Assembly: GCA_030539295.1 (NCBI GenBank)
Contig: JAUNSJ010000007.1
Location: 1-64,000, forward strand
DNA from: Planctomycetia bacterium
Lineage (GTDB): Bacteria; Planctomycetota; Planctomycetia; Pirellulales; Thermoguttaceae
Reading direction: 5' to 3'
Length of the DNA: 64,000 nt
Part shown: piece by piece, positions 43,432 through 51,792 of the stretch
How the letters are laid out: the number at the start of each line of letters is the position of its first letter
Position numbering within the stretch: the stretch's first letter is position 1
Made by a program: the position numbers and the translations under genes
Notes under the pieces: generated by a model
Told to the model about the DNA's origin: nothing
Seen by the model: the letters and a program-made list of their open reading frames with translations, nothing else
Database searches by the model: none

Positions 43432-44583
43432 ATGAACAACTTCGTTTATCGCAATCCGGTCGAAATCGTTTTCGGAAAAGGCCAAATCGAAAAATTAGGC
43501 CAACTTATCCCCAAAGACGCTAAGGTTTTACTTACCTATGGCGGCGGCTCCATTTTCACCAATGGCGTCTACGACCAGGTCAAAAGTGCCTTGGCGGCTC
43601 ATCAGGTGACCGAATTCGGTGGTATTGAACCGAATCCGCAATATTCAACGCTCATGAAGGCCGTCGAAATCGTTCGACGCGAAGGAATCAATTTCCTGCT
43701 CGCCGTCGGTGGCGGCTCCACACTCGACGGCACAAAATTCATTTCCGTCGCCGCTCCCTATGAGGGCGCGGACCCCTGGGATATCGTCGAAGCGGGTGCC
43801 AAAGCGGAAAAGGCCATTCCCCTGGGCAGCGTCATTACGCTCCCGGCCACCGGCTCCGAAATGAATAATTTAGCCGTTATTTCCCGTAAAGAGCAAGACA
43901 AAAAACTCCCGTTCAGCCATCCGGACGTTTTCCCGAAATTCTCCATAATCGACCCCACGGTCACCTTTTCCCTCCCGCAACGTCAGGTGGCCAACGGAAT
44001 CGTCGACACCTTCGTCCACGTTATGGAACAGTACATGACGCGCCCATTCGACGCTCCGCTCCAGGACCGACAGGCAGAAGCTCTCATTCTCGCCCTGGTC
44101 GACGAGGCACCCAAGGTCATAGCCGAACCGGAAAACTACAATGTCCGCGCCAACCTCTTCTGGATGGCCACCTGGGCACTCAACGGCTGGCTTAATGTGG
44201 GTACACTTCAGTGCTGGGCCACGCACATGATCGGTCACGAACTCACCGCACAGACCGGTACCGACCATGGCCGCACGCTCGCGCTCGTTTTGCCCGCTCT
44301 CTGGAATCACCAGAGAAAAGAAAAAGGCGAAAAAATCGTCCAGTTCGGCAAACGCGTTTGGGGCATTCCCGACGGACCAACCGACAAGATGATTGACGAC
44401 ACCATCGCCGCGACCAAGCGATTCTTCGAGTCCGTTGGTATTCGCGCCAGTCGCGCAGAATATGGCGTTACAGAAGAGGTCATTCAGGCCGTGGCCAAAA
44501 TGATCGGCTCGCGACAGCCGCTCGGCGACCGCGCTAATATCGGTGAAAAAGAAGTCGTCGAAATTCTCCACCTCTGCGACTGA
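43432..44583 (+). CDS. yqhD: iron-containing alcohol dehydrogenase, YqhD-like NADPH-dependent aldehyde reductase
   Basis: The start ATG 43432 gives MNNFVYRNPVEIVFGKG, the usual YqhD beginning, and has AAGAG six bases upstream; an ATG two codons earlier is the alternative. The product is about 383 residues. It contains the cofactor motif FLLAVGGGSTLDGTKFIS (GGGS), LPATGSEMNNLAVIS, and metal ligands in IVDTFVHVMEQY, WATHMIGHELTAQTGTDHGR. YqhD reduces short-chain and lipid-peroxidation aldehydes with NADPH in the cytoplasm. The consensus promoter suggests strong or stress-induced expression. A bidirectional terminator follows. Confidence 0.9.
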   Translation: MNNFVYRNPVEIVFGKGQIEKLGQLIPKDAKVLLTYGGGSIFTNGVYDQVKSALAAHQVTEFGGIEPNPQYSTLMKAVEIVRREGINFLLAVGGGSTLDGTKFISVAAPYEGADPWDIVEAGAKAEKAIPLGSVITLPATGSEMNNLAVISRKEQDKKLPFSHPDVFPKFSIIDPTVTFSLPQRQVANGIVDTFVHVMEQYMTRPFDAPLQDRQAEALILALVDEAPKVIAEPENYNVRANLFWMATWALNGWLNVGTLQCWATHMIGHELTAQTGTDHGRTLALVLPALWNHQRKEKGEKIVQFGKRVWGIPDGPTDKMIDDTIAATKRFFESVGIRASRAEYGVTEEVIQAVAKMIGSRQPLGDRANIGEKEVVEILHLCD

Positions 44584-44623
44584 TACGTTTCACCCGCACA
44601 CCCCGCACACCGTATCAATAAAA

Positions 44624-44658
44624 CAAGGGCCTGTCCTCTCATCGGGAACAGGCTCTTG
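44624..44658. terminator. bidirectional terminator between yqhD and the HzsA-related gene
   Basis: Arms CAAGGGCCTGT (44624-44634) and ACAGGCTCTTG (44648-44658) pair over 11 positions with one G-T wobble. On the minus strand TTTTATT follows. The arm CAAGAGCCTGT on the minus strand recurs in the terminator at 50028-50062. Confidence 0.75.
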
Positions 44659-44669
44659 TCGTTTACTCC

Positions 44670-47600
44670 TTACTGTATGCAAATATCGAATGGCAATTGG
44701 TTGTCCTTATCCAGAAGGGTTTGACCTGTAGCGGCCGCCTCTTGCATGCGTTTCAGGCGTTCTCGAAAAACTTCGTATTTCTCATTACGCCGTATTTCGA
44801 TCGGATTGGTCAATTTCCAGCCGGGCATGTCCTCCCGCGGGGCCGCACGCAAACGGTCGGCACCCAGCTTAATCAGAGCAAGACTCTCCTGATATTCCGC
44901 GTTTTCCCGCAGCTCAGGCGTATTCCACTGATTCAGACAGGGACTTATTTCCGGACGCGTAAAGGAAATCGCCGGTTCCAGCGGTCGCTCCGGGCGGCCT
45001 CCCCCTGCCATTTGTATTGTGATCGCAACGTAGCCGGTCAATTCCGCCAGGCGGGCCGTTTCTTCGAAAGTAAGCGGCGAACGACCGTACGGATTATTCG
45101 GGAATCCTGACGAGAAATCCGGATAATAAGGCGCGTTCAAGTCTATCCAACAGGCAACCATGGAAATACTCCGCGCATCCACCTGGCCCAGGCCAAGCTT
45201 CTGACGCTGCTGGTCGATCGGCCCCCCTTGGTCATGACCATGCTTCATAACGTCCATAAGTTTACTATGTCGCGAACCCCAAACGAGTGGTTTCAGCTTT
45301 TCCGCATAGGCACTGCCAATGGCGTTTACCAGCTTCTTGTCACGCAGTTCCCAATAAGATTTATTGAATGCCGGATTCAGGTCGCCACATAAAACAAGCT
45401 TCTCCGCCGCCTGTCGCGCCAGGGGAGAACTGGACTCGGTCGGAAAATCATGGCATGCCACACAATATTGATCCAAAATGGGCTGGACCTCCGCCGTATA
45501 CGAGAACAGGAACGGTTCCCGGTCAAACTCCAGACGCATCTCTTGCGGGGCCTTCTGCATCGCCTGCGTGACACGACTGGAAACCGGAGTCTCAAGTCGA
45601 TCTTCATGACAACCATAGCAGCCGTTGGTTTCGCCCGGACGCACAATGACGCCACTACGCATCGATTGTATCATCTCCTTATTTTCGTCCAAAAGCTGAA
45701 AGAAGACGAACCGGTCCGCCGGTAGCGTAAAATAGACACTGCCATCCTCTTCGATCGGCACGATTCCCAAAATACGCTTATTCCCGAATTCATCCCAGTT
45801 CATGCCGGGTGCCTGCTGATTCCCTTTGCCATCCACACCCACCCAGGACGGATAAGTCCAAAACCGTTTCTCCGGCGCTTCGATTATACGAAGGTATTTC
45901 GCCATTCCGCGCGGAACCTCCGACATGCCGAACCCCTCATTCACATCCGTCACGTAAAAACTGCCCGTCTCTTTCGTAAGATCGACCCGGTCCGTAATTT
46001 CCGGCGGCGCTTCACTGGCGGCCAGCGGCATGGGATCAAAACATCCCACCGGATCCGTGTGCAATAAATGTATACCGCCGTCAAAAGTGAGGAGCCACAA
46101 TCCCGTAACTCCTGTCCCTTGTTCTTCCGCACTGATATACATTTCGTTTGGCGGAATCGTACCCGCGGCAAGAATATTATCATCGTCGAGCGGCCACGGG
46201 TCCTCAAAAAACTGCTGTAAATGCATTAAATTATCATACGACTGACCCGTATACGTACCAATCAGGTCCCACGCTTCCTGCGGCCAGACCTGGACGACCG
46301 GCGCTTTCCCGTCTAACCCTTTTCGGCGATCAATAACGCCAATGGCCCCCCAAGGCGAAATGTGACAAGCCGTCATTGTGCAAACATATTCACTACTGGA
46401 ACCAGGCATAATCCGTGGGTCAATCGTCGTTGCCGGCGATTCCGTATTATTACCCCAAAAGAGAGCATGATTCGTTCCGTCCGGATTGACCGTCCAGGCC
46501 CCTTCCGCATCGCTGAAATTCCGGTCCACGTATTCCCAACGATAATACAGAATGCGTCCGTCCGGAAGAAGAGACGAATGTCCTTCATACAGCGTCGAGT
46601 GGCCAATTTGCAAAATATTGGAACCGTCCGCTTCCATTGTGTGAAGATTCATCATAATATGTCGATTGCACATGCAGTACTTCGGTTCCCGGGACGAGGA
46701 AAACACAATACGCCCGTTCGGCAAATACTGCGGGTCAATATCAGACAGACCGGAACCGTAGGTCAACTGCCGCAAATCGTCGCGATTAACAGTTGTCGTC
46801 CATGGATCACGACCCCGTAAATCCATTTCATAAATGTGAAAATCATCCTGGAGATTCCAGCGAAGTGAAACCAGAATACGCTGCCCATCAAAATGCACAC
46901 ACGGGTCTCGAACAATACCTTCCGGCACATTGAGCAGAACATGAACCTCATCGGTCGCAGGCCGCCACAATTTCAGAGCACTCCCCGTCACCGGCATCAT
47001 GTGCGTACATATGTCGTCCGTCTGGTACGTCGTCTCCGTATTATGATGCTCATAAGGAAACTGCGGGCGACTGACATACAATATTGTACTGCCGCCAAAT
47101 CTCGCACTGGTACGCAAAATATCATGTTCCAGGGCAAACATCTCACGGGACAGCGATTGCACCGCATCCTTAAGTTCCTCTGATGATAAATCTTGCTTCT
47201 TAAGCAATCTTGTACTCTCGTGAATACTATTGACTTTCGCAGTAAATTGCGTATCTACGCCATTCTCTTCTGCATTCTCTATTGTCGCCAGACGATCGAT
47301 CCGCTGTGTTATGGCATCCAGAACAGCCAACAACTTCGTCTTCTTCAGAAATTCCCGGCGTGTTTCTGTTGCACCTTCGTCTACAAAACCTTGCCCCCGA
47401 AAATCATCGGCATGGAGATAACCCCAGGCAGCTCTACCGCGATCTATAAGGCGAAAAAGAAGACGCTGTCCTATATAAGGAGTCAGGTCAATATCTCTTT
47501 TTTCCATATCTTGTGTATTCTTGCCGCGGTATTGTTCCACCTCTGTAATGGCACCATCGGCGCACACCGTACACAACGAAAGACATACTTCGGCTCTATT

Positions 47601-47960
47601 GCCTCCGCCAAGGAGAAACTGAAACCGACCTTCAGTCGGAACAAAAACTGGTGATTCCAGGACCGATTCGTTAGGTTCATTCGTCCAATCATTTTCAGAT
47701 GATTCCAGGGTCGTCAGATAATATTTACCTTGTTTCGGGTAGATTTCGCTCTTATAAAAGAGCGTCTCGCGGCACCCGACAGGTTGATCATTACAGCCTT
47801 CAGCGACAATCCAGTTCGAACCAGCCAGACTGCCAGATTCAAAATCAAATACAATTTCCGCACCACCGGCAAAAGTTCGTCCCAATGTCAAACAAACCAT
47901 GCAGAGGAGTACCTGCATAGCGCGGCGACAGCCACAGTAATGATCGATAACGCGCAGCAT
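44670..47960 (-). CDS. HzsA-related exported protein with two c-type heme motifs
   Basis: The start is set at ATG 47960 (MLRVIDHYCGCRRAMQVLLC); the product is about 1096 residues with a signal peptide ending near TFAGGAE. An N-terminal galactose-binding-like domain precedes a beta-propeller region with TolB-like repeats (DPQYLPNGRIVFSSSREP, GHSSLLPDGRILYYRWEYVD). The second half carries CYGCH and CVACH, so two covalent hemes are likely. This is the layout of proteins related to the alpha subunit of hydrazine synthase, which planctomycetes outside anammox carry in many copies. Its reaction is not known. It is third in the second DUF1559 cassette, 83 nt after the lipoprotein, ended by the terminator at 44624-44658. 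Confidence 0.8.
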   Translation of the reverse strand: MLRVIDHYCGCRRAMQVLLCMVCLTLGRTFAGGAEIVFDFESGSLAGSNWIVAEGCNDQPVGCRETLFYKSEIYPKQGKYYLTTLESSENDWTNEPNESVLESPVFVPTEGRFQFLLGGGNRAEVCLSLCTVCADGAITEVEQYRGKNTQDMEKRDIDLTPYIGQRLLFRLIDRGRAAWGYLHADDFRGQGFVDEGATETRREFLKKTKLLAVLDAITQRIDRLATIENAEENGVDTQFTAKVNSIHESTRLLKKQDLSSEELKDAVQSLSREMFALEHDILRTSARFGGSTILYVSRPQFPYEHHNTETTYQTDDICTHMMPVTGSALKLWRPATDEVHVLLNVPEGIVRDPCVHFDGQRILVSLRWNLQDDFHIYEMDLRGRDPWTTTVNRDDLRQLTYGSGLSDIDPQYLPNGRIVFSSSREPKYCMCNRHIMMNLHTMEADGSNILQIGHSTLYEGHSSLLPDGRILYYRWEYVDRNFSDAEGAWTVNPDGTNHALFWGNNTESPATTIDPRIMPGSSSEYVCTMTACHISPWGAIGVIDRRKGLDGKAPVVQVWPQEAWDLIGTYTGQSYDNLMHLQQFFEDPWPLDDDNILAAGTIPPNEMYISAEEQGTGVTGLWLLTFDGGIHLLHTDPVGCFDPMPLAASEAPPEITDRVDLTKETGSFYVTDVNEGFGMSEVPRGMAKYLRIIEAPEKRFWTYPSWVGVDGKGNQQAPGMNWDEFGNKRILGIVPIEEDGSVYFTLPADRFVFFQLLDENKEMIQSMRSGVIVRPGETNGCYGCHEDRLETPVSSRVTQAMQKAPQEMRLEFDREPFLFSYTAEVQPILDQYCVACHDFPTESSSPLARQAAEKLVLCGDLNPAFNKSYWELRDKKLVNAIGSAYAEKLKPLVWGSRHSKLMDVMKHGHDQGGPIDQQRQKLGLGQVDARSISMVACWIDLNAPYYPDFSSGFPNNPYGRSPLTFEETARLAELTGYVAITIQMAGGGRPERPLEPAISFTRPEISPCLNQWNTPELRENAEYQESLALIKLGADRLRAAPREDMPGWKLTNPIEIRRNEKYEVFRERLKRMQEAAATGQTLLDKDNQLPFDICIQ

Positions 47961-48043
47961 TTCTATTCTATTCTCTTTCTTAACCAGCCCCCGACTTTTA
48001 TCATGTTGCCACCACATACTACAACGGAGTCGGCAACAAGCGG

Positions 48044-48511
48044 CTACGGCTCCGCACGCTCAACTGTAAAATTCACTTCTCGTGTAGAACCCGTAACTTC
48101 ACATGAGAGGTCCGTTTTGTCTCGACTGGTAAATCTTGAATGGATTAATGGTGTTACCCGCATCCGAGGCGCGCCTTTCCCTTTAAGAGAAACAGGTTTT
48201 TTGGTACTTCCTGCATCGGGGGACGGGGCCGACTCACCCGTCGTGACTGTTTGACACGCTCCTATTATGTAAACCTTGTAATTCCCCGGCGGCACACCAT
48301 CGTTTTTGTACTCACCGCCCAGTCGGTAATTGCCTTCACTGTCAAGGTCTCCCCGCGCCGCTTGCATACCGTCGTCGAATACAACGGTGCCACAGGTAAG
48401 GGGCGTACCATCGTCAAATTGAATTTGACCGTGTACTCTTACATTGCTGTTGCAGCCAGACGCAAAGATTATCAGCACCGACACAACTATAAATAAAACG
48501 GCCTTTTGCAT
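48044..48511 (-). CDS. small carboxypeptidase-regulatory-like lipoprotein
   Basis: The 155-residue product has a clean lipobox (LFIVVSVLIIFASGCNSN; Cys near residue 20). The mature beta-sandwich is marked by VRVHGQIQFDDGTPLTCGTV and VPPGNYKVYIIGA. This is the same fold and context as 5915-6289: a short lipoprotein between a DUF1559 gene and an exported enzyme. No catalytic residues are visible. The tail contains a Ser/Pro/Lys segment (ESAPSPDAGSTKKPVSLKGK). It lies 84 nt after the DUF1559 gene and 83 nt before the HzsA-related gene. Confidence 0.8.
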   Translation of the reverse strand: MQKAVLFIVVSVLIIFASGCNSNVRVHGQIQFDDGTPLTCGTVVFDDGMQAARGDLDSEGNYRLGGEYKNDGVPPGNYKVYIIGACQTVTTGESAPSPDAGSTKKPVSLKGKGAPRMRVTPLIHSRFTSRDKTDLSCEVTGSTREVNFTVERAEP

Positions 48512-48595
48512 AATTTCTCCTGGAGATATGGCAGCGCGTCACAGCAGATTCGACCGCCTCTGCTGTGCCCGAGCCGCGGTTCCTATAAATGTGTT

Positions 48596-49771
48596 TTACG
48601 GAAGGGTGATAGACTGCCCATCCTGCACGTCTGCTAAACTCACCAGAACTTCGGGTGAAATGGTAACCGATATTCCACGCACCGAACCATCGCCCAGCAG
48701 GAAATTCCCAACTCCGGAATGCGGCGTCCCAAACCAGAAGTAGGGAGAGCCGCTAAAGTTGTCTCGTATGTCTCGCGCCAAATAGGGGCCAAACCGAACA
48801 TCGTAAACCGTTCGAACAAAGTTCACCGCACCATAATATCCATAGTGCGACCCCCCTTGCATGAGGTAGCTTCCATCACTGCCAAACGCATCTGAACCAT
48901 CGTAGGCATACTTGCCAGTCGGAAATCGATCCGAAAAATGTTTTTCTCCAAAAAGGATTTGATTACTGGTGCCATCCTGCCACCGGGCCATTGTATCCTT
49001 GCTCTTCCAGTTAGTAATATTGGGAAAATTTGTACTTATGTCACATTCCGCGCGGCGAAATGGACTGCTGTTTTTTAATGAGTCGAAATTATTACTTGTA
49101 TTGTCAAAAGCAAAGGCATACCAACTATAGGGATTGCTGTCCTGATAGTCTGACATCTTCGACATGTCCCGATATTCCGCGCTGATGGTTGCAACGGCGG
49201 CGTAATCCGCAGTAGGACCAAACAGCGCCGTTGATTTATTCAGCTCCGAATGGTCGATCATGGCTGGTGTTGTTCGGGCACGAGTCGGACACAAATAAGT
49301 CGAACAGGAAGAGACTCCCTTCTTTTGATCCTCACTCAATAATGGCCACCACGTATCCCCCAATTGAATTGCATTCACTCCTTTAAAGGTGTACCAAGAT
49401 GGTGTGGAAGGTGGATTAATGCATAGCTCATATATATTGGTCTGCTCCATGTAAGGAAGCAAAAGACCCATAACAGAAAGACGATATACGCTTATTTGGA
49501 GTGGCGGAAGTGTTGATGTCGTATCGTGAAAATTGTGAACCGCCAAGCCCATCTGCTTAAGATTATTCGTACACTGCATGCGTCGGGCCGCTTCTCGCGC
49601 TGCCTGAACTGCCGGCAGAAGAAGCGCAATTAATATCCCTATAATCGCAATGACAACCAGTAGTTCAACAAGGGTAAAGGCAAGAATTTTTCTGATTCCG
49701 CTCGTCTTGCTTCTTAAATCGGCAGGCTTGCTCGAACTTGTGCAATGCTTCTTTGAACTCACCAAAACCAT
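48596..49771 (-). CDS. DUF1559 pseudopilin-like protein
   Basis: ATG 49771 with GAGGGTAGGT in front gives about 391 residues; a longer reading to 49897 lacks a ribosome site. The N-terminus ([12 protein letters not shown]) leads into [16 protein letters not shown] and then [15 protein letters not shown], identical in these parts to the copy at 4854. The exported domain ends with [19 protein letters not shown], typical of the family. Proteins with this head are processed like type IV pseudopilins and are massively repeated in planctomycete genomes. Here the frame is intact and there is no G tract. It is the first gene of the second cassette, under the promoter at 49908-49936. Confidence 0.92.
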   Translation of the reverse strand: MVLVSSKKHCTSSSKPADLRSKTSGIRKILAFTLVELLVVIAIIGILIALLLPAVQAAREAARRMQCTNNLKQMGLAVHNFHDTTSTLPPLQISVYRLSVMGLLLPYMEQTNIYELCINPPSTPSWYTFKGVNAIQLGDTWWPLLSEDQKKGVSSCSTYLCPTRARTTPAMIDHSELNKSTALFGPTADYAAVATISAEYRDMSKMSDYQDSNPYSWYAFAFDNTSNNFDSLKNSSPFRRAECDISTNFPNITNWKSKDTMARWQDGTSNQILFGEKHFSDRFPTGKYAYDGSDAFGSDGSYLMQGGSHYGYYGAVNFVRTVYDVRFGPYLARDIRDNFSGSPYFWFGTPHSGVGNFLLGDGSVRGISVTISPEVLVSLADVQDGQSITLP

Positions 49772-49907
49772 ACCTACCCTCGTTTCTATATCGGGAGCCT
49801 CGACTTCGATTCTTCTCTTGCTTCTTTCCACAGTACACGTCCTTTCTCGTTTCAAAGTTTCTTTATGCGACTTAAATAAAAATCGCCCCAAAACCATTAC
49901 TTTTTTA

Positions 49908-49936
49908 ATTATGCTCTATTACATCCTTTTTGTCAA
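49908..49936 (-). promoter_or_regulatory. sigma70-type promoter of the second DUF1559 cassette
   Basis: On the minus strand TTGACA (49936-49931), 17 nt, CATAAT (49913-49908). The start point is near 49901, about 130 nt before ATG 49771; the leader length is similar to that of the first cassette. Confidence 0.8.
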
Positions 49937-50021
49937 CAGTTGAACCTGTCTTTTTTCCTCTTTTTTGCGTCACAGTTTTATTGTTTTTGCGTCATATTGC
50001 CAGCTCCGACCTCATTTCAAG

Positions 50022-50062
50022 AAAAAACAAGAGCCTGCACTCGTTGTGAGAACAGGCTCTTG
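50022..50062 (-). terminator. intrinsic terminator after the porin gene
   Basis: Perfect ten-base arms CAAGAGCCTG (50028-50037) and CAGGCTCTTG (50053-50062), with a T run on the minus strand (TTTTTT) after the stem. Confidence 0.8.
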
Positions 50063-50146
50063 CCACTGATACCAGTCCGGCACGCTTCTTGCGATGAGCA
50101 GGTCATCACGCGTTACGCGCCGGAGTCCTTGCCGACAGGACAAAAC

Positions 50147-51517
50147 TTAGAAGCGATACATAATATCGCCTCCGAGGGAGAGTTGATCCTTGCTGTCTGC
50201 AAATGTCTTACCGAACACAAGCGTGGTCACCCGATCATAACGAAGTTCCGGACGCAGGACGAGATTGTCGTTGCCGCAGGGATTCCAGTTGGCACCAACA
50301 GCAATATCAATGGCTTCCAGGCTCTCGTCGATGTAGTTAGCAGTCTCGGTTGTTCCCTTCTGCCATTCCATACGGAAACCGGTCTTCCAGCATTCGTTAA
50401 GCTTGTAATAAGCATGTCCGCCAAAGGTCATATACTTGAGATTGTCACTCCTACAGAGCGACATGAGATCGGCTATGTTACCACCAATGCTGTAGCCACT
50501 GCTCGCGTTACCGTCAAGACTGACGGGTCCGGCCTGCTCTTCCGTCGCGTCAAAGGAGCCATTGCTGAACACGAACGCCGTTTCCAAACGGTCGGTCAGT
50601 TGCGATTTGAGCACAAACGACTGGCGGAACTGATGACCACGGTAGCCCTGAACCGCACCGTCGCCCATTAAAACGCTGTACTTCGCGTCGGCCAGCGGGT
50701 TCAATTTCGCTCGTATCATACCCAGGAACAGGTGTTCATTATATTCTTCGTCGAACGTATTGTTTTCGCCTATGACATAACCGCCGCTCACCTCAACATT
50801 ATTGATGCGGTCCCAAGTCACCAAAGCTCCGGAATGAGTAATTGGGGTCACTTCAAAGTCACGACCGAGCGTATAGAAGAATCGTTCGTCCGCTCGGGCA
50901 CTCTCGTAACCCATCGGCGTATAGAAATGGCCAACCTTTAAGGTCAGGTAGTTCGCCGAAACTTCACCGTACAACTGCGGCATGGCAAATCCGTATCCGG
51001 CACGATTCGCTTCATCCAAAGTTTCATAATTATTAAAATTCGAACTGCGATGGCCGGTCGTCCAGTCGCTGTCCCATCCGGCGTACCCCGAAAGAAATCG
51101 GGCATCGCGACCGAACATGAAATCACTGCCAAACCCCCAGTCGACGGTTCCGCAGCCGGTCTTCGCTTGACGCACCATCGAAATATACGCGCCGTCCAGA
51201 CCCATTTCATTATCCGAATTCACATGATTCAAATTGTACTGGGCTCCGTGTGTATTGAAAATACCACCGGCATTGACGTAACCATTAACGTCGAAGAGGC
51301 AAAAATGCTTCTGCCGCCATGGCGTCGTCGACGCCTCACAGCAGCTTACCTCGCCGCAACTGGCTTCCCCGCAACTGGCCAAGGCAGGAGCCCCGCAAGT
51401 CGTGCACCCCAAGTCCACGTCCGTTTCCCCGCCACAGGTTGCACATTCACCTCCAAAAACGGCACTGCCATAAAAGCACGCCGTCAGCAACATCATTACA
51501 GTCCAAATTCTTTTCAT
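50147..51517 (-). CDS. outer-membrane porin (BBP2-type beta-barrel) with cysteine-rich head
   Basis: The start is ATG 51517 (GAGAGGGATAGCG before it) and gives about 456 residues. After the signal peptide (IWTVMMLLTACFYGSAVFGG) comes a Cys-rich stretch (ECATCGGETDVDLGCTTCGA, then ASCGEASCGEVSCCEAS) holding about ten Cys. The rest alternates aromatic and polar strands typical of a beta-barrel, for example YVNAGGIFNTHGAQYNL, YLTLKVGHFYTPMGYESA and NLVLRPELRYDRVTTLVFG, and ends in Phe (DIMYRF), the usual barrel C-terminus. Such BBP2-family porins are common in planctomycetes. It should form a pore in the outer membrane; the Cys head is a family trait that may bind metal or cross-link. Confidence 0.8.
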   Translation of the reverse strand: MKRIWTVMMLLTACFYGSAVFGGECATCGGETDVDLGCTTCGAPALASCGEASCGEVSCCEASTTPWRQKHFCLFDVNGYVNAGGIFNTHGAQYNLNHVNSDNEMGLDGAYISMVRQAKTGCGTVDWGFGSDFMFGRDARFLSGYAGWDSDWTTGHRSSNFNNYETLDEANRAGYGFAMPQLYGEVSANYLTLKVGHFYTPMGYESARADERFFYTLGRDFEVTPITHSGALVTWDRINNVEVSGGYVIGENNTFDEEYNEHLFLGMIRAKLNPLADAKYSVLMGDGAVQGYRGHQFRQSFVLKSQLTDRLETAFVFSNGSFDATEEQAGPVSLDGNASSGYSIGGNIADLMSLCRSDNLKYMTFGGHAYYKLNECWKTGFRMEWQKGTTETANYIDESLEAIDIAVGANWNPCGNDNLVLRPELRYDRVTTLVFGKTFADSKDQLSLGGDIMYRF

Positions 51518-51792
51518 CGCTATCCCTCTCTCGTTTCTGCAATCCTTTTTAAAACCGATTCGTCCTTGTGCCATGCCTGACGTCACCGCAGCAACATCAA
51601 CAAGTTCGCAGGACACAAGGCCCCGATTGGCTACAATACGGTCGCACAAGGAACCGGTATCTCCTTTCCTTCCATCGGTAACAACTACAGTTGCACTGTC
51701 ACTTTTACACCGTTTATACCGAAAAATCGGGAGGCTACGGTCTGCCTGAAATGATTGTATTAAGAGTAATAATTAGATAAAATGGATAAACT

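Noticed and set aside
44670-47960. Evidence for anammox metabolism
   Set aside because: HzsA-related proteins are widespread in non-anammox planctomycetes, and no hydrazine synthase partner or hydrazine dehydrogenase genes are present.
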